Shown: positions 24,962 to 33,600 of the stretch, one piece after another
Numbering within the stretch: the first letter of the stretch is position 1
Layout: the number at the start of each line of letters is the position of its first letter
Source of the DNA: Massiliimalia sp964370215
Lineage (GTDB): Bacteria > Bacillota > Clostridia > Oscillospirales > Ruminococcaceae
Reading direction: 5' to 3'
Assembly (NCBI GenBank): GCA_964370215.1
Contig: CAYJIM010000004.1
Coordinates: 26,560-90,559, forward strand
Length of the DNA stretch: 64,000 nt
Position numbers and translations under genes: made by a program
Notes under the pieces: model-generated
Told to the model about the DNA's origin: nothing
Database searches by the model: none
The model's input: the letters and a program-made list of their open reading frames with translations, nothing else

Positions 24962-25750
24962 ATGAAAAAAACAACGATCGTCACGCTCATTATCGTGATT
25001 CTTGTGATGATCCCAATTTCATTGGGTATTTATTTTTTAGCAAACACGATGGAGGAACAGCAACAAACAGAACAAGAGGTGCAAGTTCGCATCGACATGG
25101 TCACCCATTTGATGGAACATATCGACCTGTATGAAGAGGAGCTAAAAGCACTGGGTTATACCTATGAGCGACTTTATACGCTAGAGGATACCTACAATTG
25201 GAACTACACCGCATGGTGGTGGGAGGAAGATGACGCTCCAAGTTCCATTGAAGACGATGATTTGACCGAGCGGGTCGGTCACCAAGAGCGTGGCATGATT
25301 CGTGTAGAAACAGATCATTGCTCCTACCTTTTTGATGTGGGATTAGAAACCATCAATATAAAGCTCACCCCTGACGTGTATGTCACGGTTGCAAAATCCG
25401 GCACAGAGGAGAAGCTTGTTGATCTCGAGGAAGATGGCTATCCGATGTATGTCAGTGTGTCTGCACCGGAATTTCGAGAACAGGAATACGGTTATAACCC
25501 GTTCAATCGATACAATATGAGTTTTACAAGGTTTCGTGAAGTGTATGATGATGAGCAGTTGGATGACATCAAGATTAAGGACTATATTTCATCCGCAGAA
25601 TTGACAGCATTATTAAAAGAAGGGCTGGCATTGGAGGCAACATTGCTAACGCTGTACCAAGAAAAAATGAATGGAACTGTCGCAGAAGATGCGGATAGAA
25701 CGCCGGAGAAAGGTGAAAAATCTGTAGATATATTAGTTGAATGTTCATAG
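24962..25750 (+). CDS. Hypothetical single-span membrane protein
   Basis: A 262-residue protein of no recognised family. A lysine pair is followed by one hydrophobic segment (residues 6-28), then a short Gln/Glu-rich stretch. The rest is an acidic soluble domain presumably outside the cell, with a WWWEEDD cluster near residue 85. There is no lipobox. The start at ATG 24962 (MKKTTIVTLIIVIL) follows GAGGGAACC; the open frame extends upstream into yfbR but without a binding site. Function unknown. Confidence 0.7.
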   Translation: MKKTTIVTLIIVILVMIPISLGIYFLANTMEEQQQTEQEVQVRIDMVTHLMEHIDLYEEELKALGYTYERLYTLEDTYNWNYTAWWWEEDDAPSSIEDDDLTERVGHQERGMIRVETDHCSYLFDVGLETINIKLTPDVYVTVAKSGTEEKLVDLEEDGYPMYVSVSAPEFREQEYGYNPFNRYNMSFTRFREVYDDEQLDDIKIKDYISSAELTALLKEGLALEATLLTLYQEKMNGTVAEDADRTPEKGEKSVDILVECS

Positions 25751-25890
25751 ATCAGCCATGAAATTGCTTTATAATAAAAACTAGAATTTCGCGTGGTTCG
25801 GAATGTTGTACCACCGATTCTCGTACACTTAAAGAAAAGGAAATGTATGAGAAATCACAATGAATATGGGGGTTGTTGCTGTTGGAACAA

Positions 25891-27624
25891 ATGAAGCGAC
25901 AAAATTTTTTACAAGGAGCTGCAATTTTAACTGCATCGATGATTATTGTTAAAATTGTTGGGGCAATCTTTAAATTGCCACTCGGTAATATTTTGATGGA
26001 AACAGGGATGGCGTACTTCAATGCATCCTACAACCTGTTTACTGCCATTTATGCGTTGACGGTCACTGGCTTGACCACTGCTGTTGCACGGATGGTAGCG
26101 GCCTGTGCCACCAAAAAACGATACAAGGACTGTATCAATATCTTACAAGTAGCGACTAAAATTTTCATTATCTTGGGGATTTTGGGTACTCTTGTCATGC
26201 TTGCAGGGGCACAGCTCTTTGCCTCGATGGCGAATTTGGAAAGCTCTATTTATGCCATTATGATCATGTCTCCTGCGGTGTTCTTTAGTTGTATGATGGC
26301 TACCTATCGCGGGTATTACGAGGGGATGCGCAACATGATCCCCAGTGCCATTTCAGAAGTGGTCGAGGTCATTGTCAAATTGGTGGCAGGGCTTGCGGTC
26401 ACTTTACTTGTCATGGCGCTTGGGATGCAAACGGCCCAAACTCAAGGAACCGTCCTTTGGGTGCCACTGGAAAATGGTATTCATGCAACCGAGGCGGAAA
26501 TTCAAGCGGCACTTCTTCCCTTTATGGCGGCAGGGGCGATGCTTGGGGTGACCTTAAGTACCTTCTTTGGTTTTGTTTATCTGAAAATTCAATACCATCG
26601 CAGTGGCAATGGATTCACCAAAGAGGAATTGGCGGCCTCGCCAAAACCGGTGGGGAACAAAGCGATTGTCGGGCGACTGGTGCGTACCGCACTGCCCATC
26701 ACCATCAGTGCAGTGGTCACCAACATCACAAGTCTGGTCGACCTGTTTACCATTGTTGATCGCTTACAACATGCCATCAACCTACACCCGGATTATTTTG
26801 AGGAAGTGTATGGGGAATATGTGAATGAAGGAGAAGAGATGTCTTCTTACATTTACGGCGGATACACCATGTCCTCCTCCATTTTTAATTTGGTGCCTGC
26901 TTTTACCGCTTTGTTTGGCAAAAGTGCATTGCCAAACATCACGGCGGCATGGGTCAACAAGGACATTGGAGGTTTGCGTACCAATGTCTCCTCGATGGTG
27001 CGCATGACTTCGCTCATCTCCTTCCCGGCAGGGATTGGTCTGTTGGTGTTGGGTCAGCCCATTGCCGCACTCCTTTACGGTGGTGTAGACGGTGCGATGC
27101 TGTCGGTTGGTATTCCGCTTCAAATTTCGGGGATTGCGGCGATCTTCTTGGCACTCATTGCCCCACTTTATGCGGTATTACAAGCACTTGGACGCTTTGA
27201 TTTGCCTGTCAAATTTACGTTGGTAGGTGCCGGTGTGAAAATTCTTGCAAACTACTTTTTGGTGGGGATTCCTCAAATCAACATCAGTGGGGCAGCATTG
27301 GGCACCACCCTTTGCAACGCCATCATTTTGATCCTGAGTTTGATGGCTATCACACGCATTACCGGCGCAAAATTCCATTTCGGTAAAATTTTCTTGCGCA
27401 ACTTTGCCGCCGCGGTGGTTTGTGGTGGGACGGCATTTTTAGTGTCTCTCATCGGGCAAAGCAACATCATCACAGTGGTGGCAATTGTGGCGGCAATGGT
27501 CGCTTATGGCGTGTCAGTCTTGCTACTGCGGGCCATTCCGGAGGAAGATCTGTTGATGATGCCCAAAGGCAAGAAAATAGCAAAAGTGTTGAAAAAATAT
27601 AATTTGTTGCGTAAGAGTAAGTAG
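25891..27624 (+). CDS. SpoVB/YabM-like oligosaccharide flippase-family membrane protein
   Basis: A polysaccharide-export (MVF/MurJ superfamily) protein of about 577 residues with about 14 membrane segments. By position it is the YabM counterpart: in Bacillus the order is yabM-yabN(mazG)-yabO-yabP-yabQ-divIC-yabR, matching what follows here. SpoVB-like members are thought to flip lipid-linked cell wall or spore cortex precursors. Motifs are ASYNLFTAIYALTVTGL near the start and PALMSALFGK-type sequence (VPAFTALFGKSALPNI) mid-protein. The start is uncertain: ATG 25891 with TTGGAA ahead, or TTG 25873 after GGGGG. Confidence 0.83.
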   Translation: MKRQNFLQGAAILTASMIIVKIVGAIFKLPLGNILMETGMAYFNASYNLFTAIYALTVTGLTTAVARMVAACATKKRYKDCINILQVATKIFIILGILGTLVMLAGAQLFASMANLESSIYAIMIMSPAVFFSCMMATYRGYYEGMRNMIPSAISEVVEVIVKLVAGLAVTLLVMALGMQTAQTQGTVLWVPLENGIHATEAEIQAALLPFMAAGAMLGVTLSTFFGFVYLKIQYHRSGNGFTKEELAASPKPVGNKAIVGRLVRTALPITISAVVTNITSLVDLFTIVDRLQHAINLHPDYFEEVYGEYVNEGEEMSSYIYGGYTMSSSIFNLVPAFTALFGKSALPNITAAWVNKDIGGLRTNVSSMVRMTSLISFPAGIGLLVLGQPIAALLYGGVDGAMLSVGIPLQISGIAAIFLALIAPLYAVLQALGRFDLPVKFTLVGAGVKILANYFLVGIPQINISGAALGTTLCNAIILILSLMAITRITGAKFHFGKIFLRNFAAAVVCGGTAFLVSLIGQSNIITVVAIVAAMVAYGVSVLLLRAIPEEDLLMMPKGKKIAKVLKKYNLLRKSK

Positions 27625-27633
27625 GGAGAGGGA

Positions 27634-28455
27634 ATGACTATGGAATTTCAAGCAAAAGAACGCTATGACATCGATGATTTACGCCAAATTGTGGCCTTGC
27701 TGCGAGGTGAAAACGGCTGTCCTTGGGATCGAGAGCAAACCCATTTGAGCATCCGAAAAAACATGTTAGAGGAAACCTATGAGTTGTTGGAAGCACTTGA
27801 CAACGACGATGTCGATCTCATGCGTGAAGAACTCGGTGATGTGTTGCTACAGGTGGTATTTCATGCAAGATTAGAGGAAGAAGTGGAATCCTTCGATCTT
27901 TCGGATGTCATCACAGATATTTGTAAAAAATTGGTATTTCGTCACCCCCATGTCTTTTCCGATGTGTCGGCAAAAGATGGGGAAGAAGCGATCAAAAATT
28001 GGGATGCCATGAAGAAAGAAGAAAAGAGCCAAACTACCGCTACCGAGACATTGAAAGCAGTACCGGTGGTGTTACCGGCGTTGATGCGTGCGCAAAAAGT
28101 ACAGCAAAGAGCAGCAAAAGTTGGCGTCAAAGAGGCGGAAGCGGAAGCTGTTTTGACCCAATTAGAGGACAGTGTGGCAGCACTCTATCAAGCAATGGAA
28201 GGGCAAAAATTAGGTAATATTGAGCATGAAATGGGTCAAATTTTATTACATTGTGCGAATATTTCTAACTTTTTCGACTTAGATTGCGAAAACCTCTTGA
28301 CAAATGCGACAGAACAGTTTATAACTAGATTTGACACGGTTGAACAGTGTGCCGTTGCAAATCAAGTGTTTTTGAGCAAAGAAAACACAGAACAGGTGAT
28401 GCGACTGTGGAAACAGAGCAAGACACCGAAAAAGAAAAGCATTGATTTGCCATAA
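27634..28455 (+). CDS. mazG: Nucleoside triphosphate pyrophosphohydrolase MazG
   Basis: A 273-residue MazG with the hallmark LLRGENGCPWDREQTH near residue 25 and the metal-binding EETYELLEALD...EELGDVLLQVVFH helix pair. It hydrolyses (d)NTPs to monophosphates and pyrophosphate and may clear non-canonical nucleotides or lower ppGpp. Unlike Bacillus YabN it has no N-terminal tetrapyrrole-methylase domain. Two ATGs (27634, 27640) are possible; GGGAGAGG precedes both. It sits 9 bases after the YabM-like gene. Confidence 0.92.
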   Translation: MTMEFQAKERYDIDDLRQIVALLRGENGCPWDREQTHLSIRKNMLEETYELLEALDNDDVDLMREELGDVLLQVVFHARLEEEVESFDLSDVITDICKKLVFRHPHVFSDVSAKDGEEAIKNWDAMKKEEKSQTTATETLKAVPVVLPALMRAQKVQQRAAKVGVKEAEAEAVLTQLEDSVAALYQAMEGQKLGNIEHEMGQILLHCANISNFFDLDCENLLTNATEQFITRFDTVEQCAVANQVFLSKENTEQVMRLWKQSKTPKKKSIDLP

Positions 28456-28475
28456 ATTGAAGGAGGTCATGAAAC

Positions 28476-28748
28476 ATGACAAAAACTGATTTGATCGCTG
28501 CAGTAGCAGCAAAAGCGGACATTTCCAAAAAGGATGCTGAAAAAGCATTGAACGCAACAATCGAAGCAATTTCCGAAGGGATGAAAGCTGGCGAAAAAAT
28601 TCAACTGGTAGGTTTTGGTACCTTTGAAGTGCGCGAAAGAGCTGCACGTGAAGGTAAAAACCCTGCAACTGGTGAAAAAATTCAAATCGCTGCTTGCAAA
28701 GTACCTGCATTCAAAGCTGGTAAAGCATTGAAAGATCTGGTAAAATAG
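28476..28748 (+). CDS. hup: HU-type DNA-binding protein
   Basis: A 90-residue HU/IHF-family nucleoid protein: MTKTDLIAAVAAKADISKKDAEKAL, the core GFGTFEVRERAAREGKNPATGEKI arm with its proline, and a basic C-terminal helix (KAGKALKDLVK). It bends and compacts DNA as a dimer. GGAGG precedes the start. It sits between mazG and rqcP, a position where Bacillus yab clusters have no HU gene. Confidence 0.97.
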   Translation: MTKTDLIAAVAAKADISKKDAEKALNATIEAISEGMKAGEKIQLVGFGTFEVRERAAREGKNPATGEKIQIAACKVPAFKAGKALKDLVK

Positions 28749-28816
28749 TTTTCTTTTGGGGTGGGCAGCGATGCTTGCCCCATTATTTATAGTACAAAAC
28801 AGAAATGGAGTAGTAT

Positions 28817-29071
28817 ATGAGACTAGACAAATATTTAAAGGTATCTCGCTTGATCAAACGACGCACCGTGGCAAATGATGCTTGTGACGGGGGACGCATT
28901 GCCGTCAATGGACTGATTGTCAAAGCGTCGTACCAAGTCAAAATTGGCGATGTCATTGCCCTCAATATGGGAAGCAAAACCCTGACAGCAAAAGTGTTGT
29001 CGGTGCCGGAACATGTGAGAAAAGAAGAAGCGGCGGATTGTTATGAAATCATCGAAAACAACAACGTATAA
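28817..29071 (+). CDS. rqcP: S4-domain RNA-binding protein RqcP (YabO)
   Basis: An 84-residue S4-domain protein: MRLDKYLKVSRLIKRRTVANDACDGGRIAVNGLIVK is the S4 RNA-binding fold. In Bacillus this protein supports RqcH in alanine tailing of stalled nascent chains on free 50S subunits. Length, motif and neighbours (mazG upstream, yabP downstream) support the call over HslR-type heat shock proteins. Confidence 0.93.
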   Translation: MRLDKYLKVSRLIKRRTVANDACDGGRIAVNGLIVKASYQVKIGDVIALNMGSKTLTAKVLSVPEHVRKEEAADCYEIIENNNV

Positions 29072-29149
29072 TCCGACCACCCAACGATAGTCTAAATGAA
29101 TGCCCTCTCGCATAGGAATAGAGTAAACCTTTGTGGGAGGGATGTCTGT

Positions 29150-29440
29150 ATGGAAGAAGCAAACATGCTTAAAATGCCCCATCACATCATCATTGAGGAA
29201 CGAAAAGCGGTCTCTCTTGCCGGTGTGGTGGAAGTATTGTCCTTTGATGAGACAAGTGTATTGATGCAAACAACGCTCGGGCAGTTGATGATTCGTGGGA
29301 TGGAATTGCATATCTTGAAAACCGATGTGGAAAGTGGCGAAGTGTTGTTACAGGGAGAGGTTTGCGAACTGTTTTACAGCACTTCAAAGCGATCTGAAGG
29401 AGGTAACGGGTTGTTTTCTCGCCTGTTTCGGATGTCATGA
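29150..29440 (+). CDS. yabP: Sporulation protein YabP
   Basis: A 96-residue YabP-family protein: HHIIIEERKAVSLAGVVEVLSFDET is the usual start of the domain, followed by TTLGQLMIRGMELHI. It is made in the mother cell early in sporulation and is linked to YabQ in cortex formation. The ATG at 29150 is chosen because GGGAGGG precedes it. It overlaps yabQ by 4 bases (ATGA). GTCTAAAT (29090-29097) and CATAGGAAT (29111-29119), 13 bases apart, weakly resemble a sigma-E promoter. Confidence 0.9.
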   Translation: MEEANMLKMPHHIIIEERKAVSLAGVVEVLSFDETSVLMQTTLGQLMIRGMELHILKTDVESGEVLLQGEVCELFYSTSKRSEGGNGLFSRLFRMS

Positions 29441-29934
29441 ACCTTGTCGCGATCCATCAGGAAACTTGGACCTTTTTGTACGCTTGTCTACTCGGTATGG
29501 GACTGACTGCCTGTTATGATGTACTTCGCCTATGGCGTATCTTGATACCACATCGTGCCCTTGTGGTATCGTTGGAAGACTTATTGTTCTTCATAGCAGC
29601 AGCGGTGGTGACCTATGGGTTTTTATTGACCTTTCAAAAGGGCGACTTCAGAATGCACCTGTTGATCGGTCAAATGGCAGGAGCAACACTGTATTTTTGG
29701 ACCGCCAGTCGCTTGGTACACTGGATATTAACGCCGATTGTGAAAATTTTAAAATCTATTTTTCGCATGATTTTTTATCCTATAAAAGCGATATTCGGCT
29801 GTTTAAAAAAGATTTTTTCTAAATATTTACAGATTGTAAAAGAGAAAAAAAGAAAAATATCAAAAAAATTTTCACAAATTGCAAAAATACACTTGAAAAA
29901 AAGGCATGGAATGGTGTATAATGATACTCAATGA
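29437..29934 (+). CDS. yabQ: Spore cortex protein YabQ
   Basis: A 165-residue membrane protein of the YabQ family with three to four hydrophobic segments in the first 100 residues (LLGMGLTACYDVLRLWRIL is typical) and a very basic C-terminal region (KEKKRKISKKFSQ, LKKRHG). Needed for spore cortex formation in Bacillus. Its start overlaps the yabP stop, so translation is coupled. The end of the gene is AT-rich and contains the divIC promoter. Confidence 0.9.
   Translation: MNLVAIHQETWTFLYACLLGMGLTACYDVLRLWRILIPHRALVVSLEDLLFFIAAAVVTYGFLLTFQKGDFRMHLLIGQMAGATLYFWTASRLVHWILTPIVKILKSIFRMIFYPIKAIFGCLKKIFSKYLQIVKEKKRKISKKFSQIAKIHLKKRHGMVYNDTQ
29893..29922 (+). promoter_or_regulatory. Promoter of divIC inside the 3' end of yabQ
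   Basis: TTGAAA (29893-29898), 18-base spacer, TATAAT (29917-29922). It separates vegetative divIC transcription from the sporulation genes yabP and yabQ. Confidence 0.65.
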
Positions 29935-30001
29935 GTGTGAAGTCCGCAATTGGACAGTGAGTGTGATGAAAGACCCAATCGTCGGGTAGGGGATAACATA
30001 T

Positions 30002-30307
30002 ATGGCTACAAAAAAAGTGAAAAATAAAAAGATAACCATCAATCGTATTATCATCATTGCGATGGCAGCCTTTACCATTTATGTTGTGGTATCGATTTTT
30101 ATGACTCAGCAAGATATTGATGCAAAGACGCAACAATTAGAGACATTGAACAATAAAATTGCAGAGCAACAAGTGATGAATGATGAACTGGAAAAGATTG
30201 TTGCGACCGGTGCAATGGATGAGGATTATATCATCCGTACAGCAAGAGAGAAGTTAGGGTATGCGTTCCCAGATGAACGTGTGTATCAAGATTTGGTTGG
30301 AAACTGA
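30002..30307 (+). CDS. divIC: Septum formation initiator DivIC/FtsB
   Basis: A 101-residue bitopic division protein: basic N-terminus, one membrane segment (residues 15-34), a coiled coil (36-66) and the C-terminal block AREKLGYAFPDERVYQ common to DivIC/FtsB. It joins FtsL and DivIB/FtsQ in the divisome at the septum. It lies in its canonical place between yabQ and yabR. Its stop shares a base with an ATG (TGATG) in the next frame. Confidence 0.93.
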   Translation: MATKKVKNKKITINRIIIIAMAAFTIYVVVSIFMTQQDIDAKTQQLETLNNKIAEQQVMNDELEKIVATGAMDEDYIIRTAREKLGYAFPDERVYQDLVGN

Positions 30308-30357
30308 TGACATCTGTCAGTTCAGATAAAGAGAGTAACAGGAGGCTGCAGCGGCAT

Positions 30358-30900
30358 ATGCAACTTGAGGTGGGAAAAGTTTTAGAGGGTAAGGTTACAG
30401 GGATTACGAAGTTTGGTGCATTTGTGGAGTTACAACCAGGTGTTGTGGGAATGGTACACATTTCTGAAATTTCTAACACCTATGTCAATGACATTGCAGA
30501 AGTATTAAAACGTGAAGACTTGGTCAAAGTGAAAGTACTATCAGTTGGCAATGACAATAAAATCGGCTTATCGATCAAACGTGCAATGGCACCTAGCCCG
30601 GATGCGGCACAGCGTCCACCGCGCCGTCCACAGAACAATAATGGTCAAAGTGGGGGGAAGGATTTTGGTGCTCGTCCGCAAGGTGGACAAAGACCACCTT
30701 CTGCACCTCGTAACAATGGTGGAAGTGCACCTACCCGTCCAAGTGGAACAGAATACGGCGGAGCACCTTCTTCATTGCCAAAAGGCCCTGCGGCATTTGA
30801 AGATATGCTCAGCAAATTCATGGCGACCAGTGACGAGAAAATTTCCGGTATGAAAAAAGAACATGCAGTCAATCGACGAGCAGGTTCCAGAAGAAAGTAA
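30358..30900 (+). CDS. S1-domain RNA-binding protein (YabR-like)
   Basis: A 180-residue protein with one S1 domain (residues 1-75: MQLEVGKVLEGKVTGITKF, GAFVELQPGVVGMVHISEIS) and a Pro/Gly/Asn/Arg-rich disordered tail of about 90 residues ending in a basic stretch. The S1 part matches YabR and Cvf-type general stress proteins. ATG 30358 fits the family start and has GGAGG 12 bases ahead; ATG 30307, which overlaps the divIC stop, would add 17 residues. RNA binding is expected; the target is unknown. Confidence 0.85.
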   Translation: MQLEVGKVLEGKVTGITKFGAFVELQPGVVGMVHISEISNTYVNDIAEVLKREDLVKVKVLSVGNDNKIGLSIKRAMAPSPDAAQRPPRRPQNNNGQSGGKDFGARPQGGQRPPSAPRNNGGSAPTRPSGTEYGGAPSSLPKGPAAFEDMLSKFMATSDEKISGMKKEHAVNRRAGSRRK

Positions 30901-30911
30901 TCATCAGACGC

Positions 30912-30951
30912 AAGCACCGCTGTACCATTTAAGGTACAGCGGTGCTTTTTT
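30912..30951. terminator. Bidirectional terminator closing the yab cluster
   Basis: AAGCACCGCTGTACC (30912-30926) and its exact complement (30933-30947) with T-run after. The next genes converge from the other strand. Confidence 0.95.
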
Positions 30952-30959
30952 GTACGTAA

Positions 30960-31328
30960 TTAAAAAATATGATAGAGCTTTGGCAATTGGCAATCGTATA
31001 AACGCTCGGTTAAAACTTCTAGCTGGGATAATATCTGATAGAATGCAATATCGCTGTCTGCTTGATGAGCAGCGTGTAGCTGTGCCAAGGTATCACTGAT
31101 GGCGTCCAGATCATCATGATTCAAAAAGTGAAACAATAGGGTGCTGTGTTGTTCCCACCGCGTGATATGAGTAGTGAGCAACAACGCTTGTTCTGATATG
31201 CTACTTTGAGGTAGCATCTTCACTAGCAATAATAGTTCCGACGTCGCGTACTTGGTGTAAGCGATCACTCCGAGGGAGAGGAACAACAACAGAAGGAGGA
31301 TGACACTGATCAACATGCTGCGCTTCAT
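30960..31328 (-). CDS. DUF4363 family protein
   Basis: A 122-residue protein with an N-terminal membrane segment (residues 5-24) and a helical rest containing ITRWEQHSTLLFHFLNHDDLDAI, the conserved W...F..H pattern of DUF4363. The family is found beside DUF421 genes in spore-forming Clostridia. Its ATG overlaps the stop of the DUF421 gene by 4 bases, so they are coupled. Role unknown; a spore membrane or germination function is inferred from neighbours only. Confidence 0.75.
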   Translation of the reverse strand: MKRSMLISVILLLLLFLSLGVIAYTKYATSELLLLVKMLPQSSISEQALLLTTHITRWEQHSTLLFHFLNHDDLDAISDTLAQLHAAHQADSDIAFYQILSQLEVLTERLYDCQLPKLYHIF

Positions 31329-31975
31329 GAAGGGTTCTCCTTTTTGATAAGATGATACTGTAAGTTGCTATTCATTGAGAGCAAAAAAACATCTTTTACA
31401 GTACACTGTTGATTGGTTAAGATGACATCGATATAGGGTCGATCTATCGACAGTTGCTGTAGTGTATGATCGTGAAATACACCCTCACTGATGACAATAA
31501 CAGGGGGATTTAGATCCACTTTTGTATCAGTTGTTTTCTTTTGTAACACACTGACCTGTCCTGTTGTTTCCACAATGGCGTACTGCACCTCGCTGATGTC
31601 AAACACTCCTTGCGCGCGTAAACTTTCCAGTAAATCGTCCGAAGAAAAGCGGATTTCTCGCATCGCACTTTGTATCACCGTGCCATGGTTGATGATGACA
31701 ATGGGCGAGCCGGAGATCAGTTTGCGGAATCGATGGTTGCGCAGCGACAGATGAGAAACCAACAATTCAAATCCCACCAATGCAAAAATAGGGATCAAAC
31801 CCATCACCAGTGGAGTAGAAGGATCCTCAATGGGAAGCGATGCGATATTGGAAATTAAAATGGTGATGACGAGCTCACTTGGTTGCAATTCTCCCAGTTG
31901 TCGTTTGCCCATCAAGCGCAAGCAAAAAATAACAAGTGCATAAATGATGATCGCACGAATGAAAATGGTGATCAT
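31325..31975 (-). CDS. DUF421 (YetF/YrbG-type) membrane protein
   Basis: A 216-residue protein with three N-terminal membrane segments and a soluble DUF421 domain (LRLMGKRQLGELQPSELVITILISNIASLP is the family signature, then GSPIVIINHGTV and LLESLRAQGVFDISEVQYAIVET). Homologues occur in the inner membrane of spores and in the mobile SpoVA(2mob) heat-resistance operon (the 2Duf protein). The start at 31975 is chosen because GGAGGG lies just ahead; the frame stays open upstream but holds the divergent promoter. It is divergent from the germination operon. Confidence 0.85.
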   Translation of the reverse strand: MITIFIRAIIIYALVIFCLRLMGKRQLGELQPSELVITILISNIASLPIEDPSTPLVMGLIPIFALVGFELLVSHLSLRNHRFRKLISGSPIVIINHGTVIQSAMREIRFSSDDLLESLRAQGVFDISEVQYAIVETTGQVSVLQKKTTDTKVDLNPPVIVISEGVFHDHTLQQLSIDRPYIDVILTNQQCTVKDVFLLSMNSNLQYHLIKKENPS

Positions 31976-32037
31976 CCAAAATCCCTCCTTTTTTCTAGTG
32001 TGATGATCCGATTGAAAATTATGTATCCCTTCTTTTG

Positions 32038-32067
32038 GTATGAAATGCGATGGTTTTGTCGATACTA
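32038..32067 (+). promoter_or_regulatory. Candidate sigma-G promoter of the gerK operon
   Basis: GTATG (32038-32042), 18-base spacer, GATACTA (32061-32067), against the forespore sigma-G pattern GnATR-N17/18-CATnnTA (one mismatch). The gene starts 28 bases downstream. No sigma-A hexamers were seen in this place. Confidence 0.5.
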
Positions 32068-32094
32068 GAAAAAATACAAAAAGAGGGATGAGGT

Positions 32095-33600
32095 ATGAAA
32101 CAAAACAAACAAACATCGACAACGCAATCTGATCGATTGCCAAAGAAATTGGATAGTAAACTTGTGACACTGAGAGAAAAGCTAGACAATACGGCAGATC
32201 TCAATGTGCGCAATTTTTACATCGGCAATGTGGAGTTAAGCTTGGTCGTTTACGATGGTCTTGTCAATCAACAGCTGGTCGCAGAGTTGGTATTGGATCC
32301 CTTGTTTCGGCATTCCTTTTCGGAAACGTGTGAAGCAGAGGATATTTATCATTACATGCAGACAGGTACAGTCATGGCGCTTGGTATGGTGGATGTCTAT
32401 ACCTATGAGGAACTGTTTCGCTTTTTGAGTGCAGGATTTTTGGCACTATTTGTGGATGGATTGTCTCAAGCAGTAGTCATTGGGGCACAAGGTTTTTTCT
32501 TTCGTTCAGTCTCGGAGCCGACGAGCGAAATGAACGAAAAGGCCTCGAAAGAAGGTTTTGTGGAACCGGTTCGGATCAATATGACCCTTTTGCGTCGTCG
32601 CATCAAAAGTCCTACTTTAAAGTTTGAGGTGTTGAGTGCAGGAACTACCAGCCAAACAGATCTTTGTCTTGTGTACTTGACGGACATTGTATCAAAAGAC
32701 TTATTGGCACAGGTGAAAGCGCAATTGGCAACGGTTCATCCAGATATGGTGCTCACCTCCGGTTATTTAGAACCGTTTTTGAAAAGTAAACGAGCCTCTC
32801 TCTTTACCGATGTGGGCACGACCGAGCGCCCCGATACGTTGTGTGCTAAAATTAAAGAGGGGCGCATTGGGATTCTCATTGATGGCACGCCTTTTGCGCT
32901 CATTGTGCCATATCTGTTTTCCGAACATTTTCAAACGATGGACGACTATGCAAATCCACCGTTCTATGCAGCATTTATTCGTCTGTTAAAATACTTTTGC
33001 TTTGCTCTTGCAATCCTACTACCAGGGCTATATGTGGCACTGGGGACCTTTCATCCGGAATTGTTTTTACAGTCCCTACTGTTCAACATTGCCGCCGCAC
33101 AGGAAACCACACCGTTTCCGTTGATGATCGAAGCGGCAGTCATTTGTTTCTTGTATGAAATCATGCGGGAAGCAGGGCTTCGCTTGCCAAGGGCAGTGGG
33201 GCATGCCGTGAGTATTGTCGGGTCACTGGTCATTGGTGATGCCGCGGTTACGGCGGGGTTAATCGGTTCTCCGATGGTACTGGTACTCACACTCACTGCC
33301 ATTGCATCTTTTGTGGTGCCTTCCCTGCAACAGCCAATCTCGATTCTGCGCTTTGCCTATATCTTTTGTGGGGGCTTATTTGGCTTGTATGGGATTGCTC
33401 TCCTATCGGGGATGCTCTTGTGTAATGTCTGTGCGTTATCGGCGTTTGGAGTGCCCTATACCGCACCCATTGCGCCCTTCACATTACGTGCCATGCGCGA
33501 CACCTTTGTGCGTATTGGCTTTATTAAGATGCAGCAGTACGACGCCCAAATCAAGGATTTGGATGGGGTGCGTGTAGAAGAGGAAAAAGGAGGGGTGTAA
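32095..33600 (+). CDS. gerKA: Spore germinant receptor subunit A (GerA/GerKA family)
   Basis: A 501-residue A-subunit of a nutrient germinant receptor in the spore inner membrane. The first 280 residues are soluble (NFYIGNVELSLVVYDGL and GTTERPDTLCAKIKEGRIGILIDGTPFALIVP are family blocks), followed by about five membrane segments containing REAGLRLPRAVGHAVSIVGSLVIGDAAVTAGLI. It forms a complex with the B and C subunits encoded next. The germinant cannot be predicted. It overlaps gerKB by one base (TAATG). Confidence 0.95.
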   Translation: MKQNKQTSTTQSDRLPKKLDSKLVTLREKLDNTADLNVRNFYIGNVELSLVVYDGLVNQQLVAELVLDPLFRHSFSETCEAEDIYHYMQTGTVMALGMVDVYTYEELFRFLSAGFLALFVDGLSQAVVIGAQGFFFRSVSEPTSEMNEKASKEGFVEPVRINMTLLRRRIKSPTLKFEVLSAGTTSQTDLCLVYLTDIVSKDLLAQVKAQLATVHPDMVLTSGYLEPFLKSKRASLFTDVGTTERPDTLCAKIKEGRIGILIDGTPFALIVPYLFSEHFQTMDDYANPPFYAAFIRLLKYFCFALAILLPGLYVALGTFHPELFLQSLLFNIAAAQETTPFPLMIEAAVICFLYEIMREAGLRLPRAVGHAVSIVGSLVIGDAAVTAGLIGSPMVLVLTLTAIASFVVPSLQQPISILRFAYIFCGGLFGLYGIALLSGMLLCNVCALSAFGVPYTAPIAPFTLRAMRDTFVRIGFIKMQQYDAQIKDLDGVRVEEEKGGV

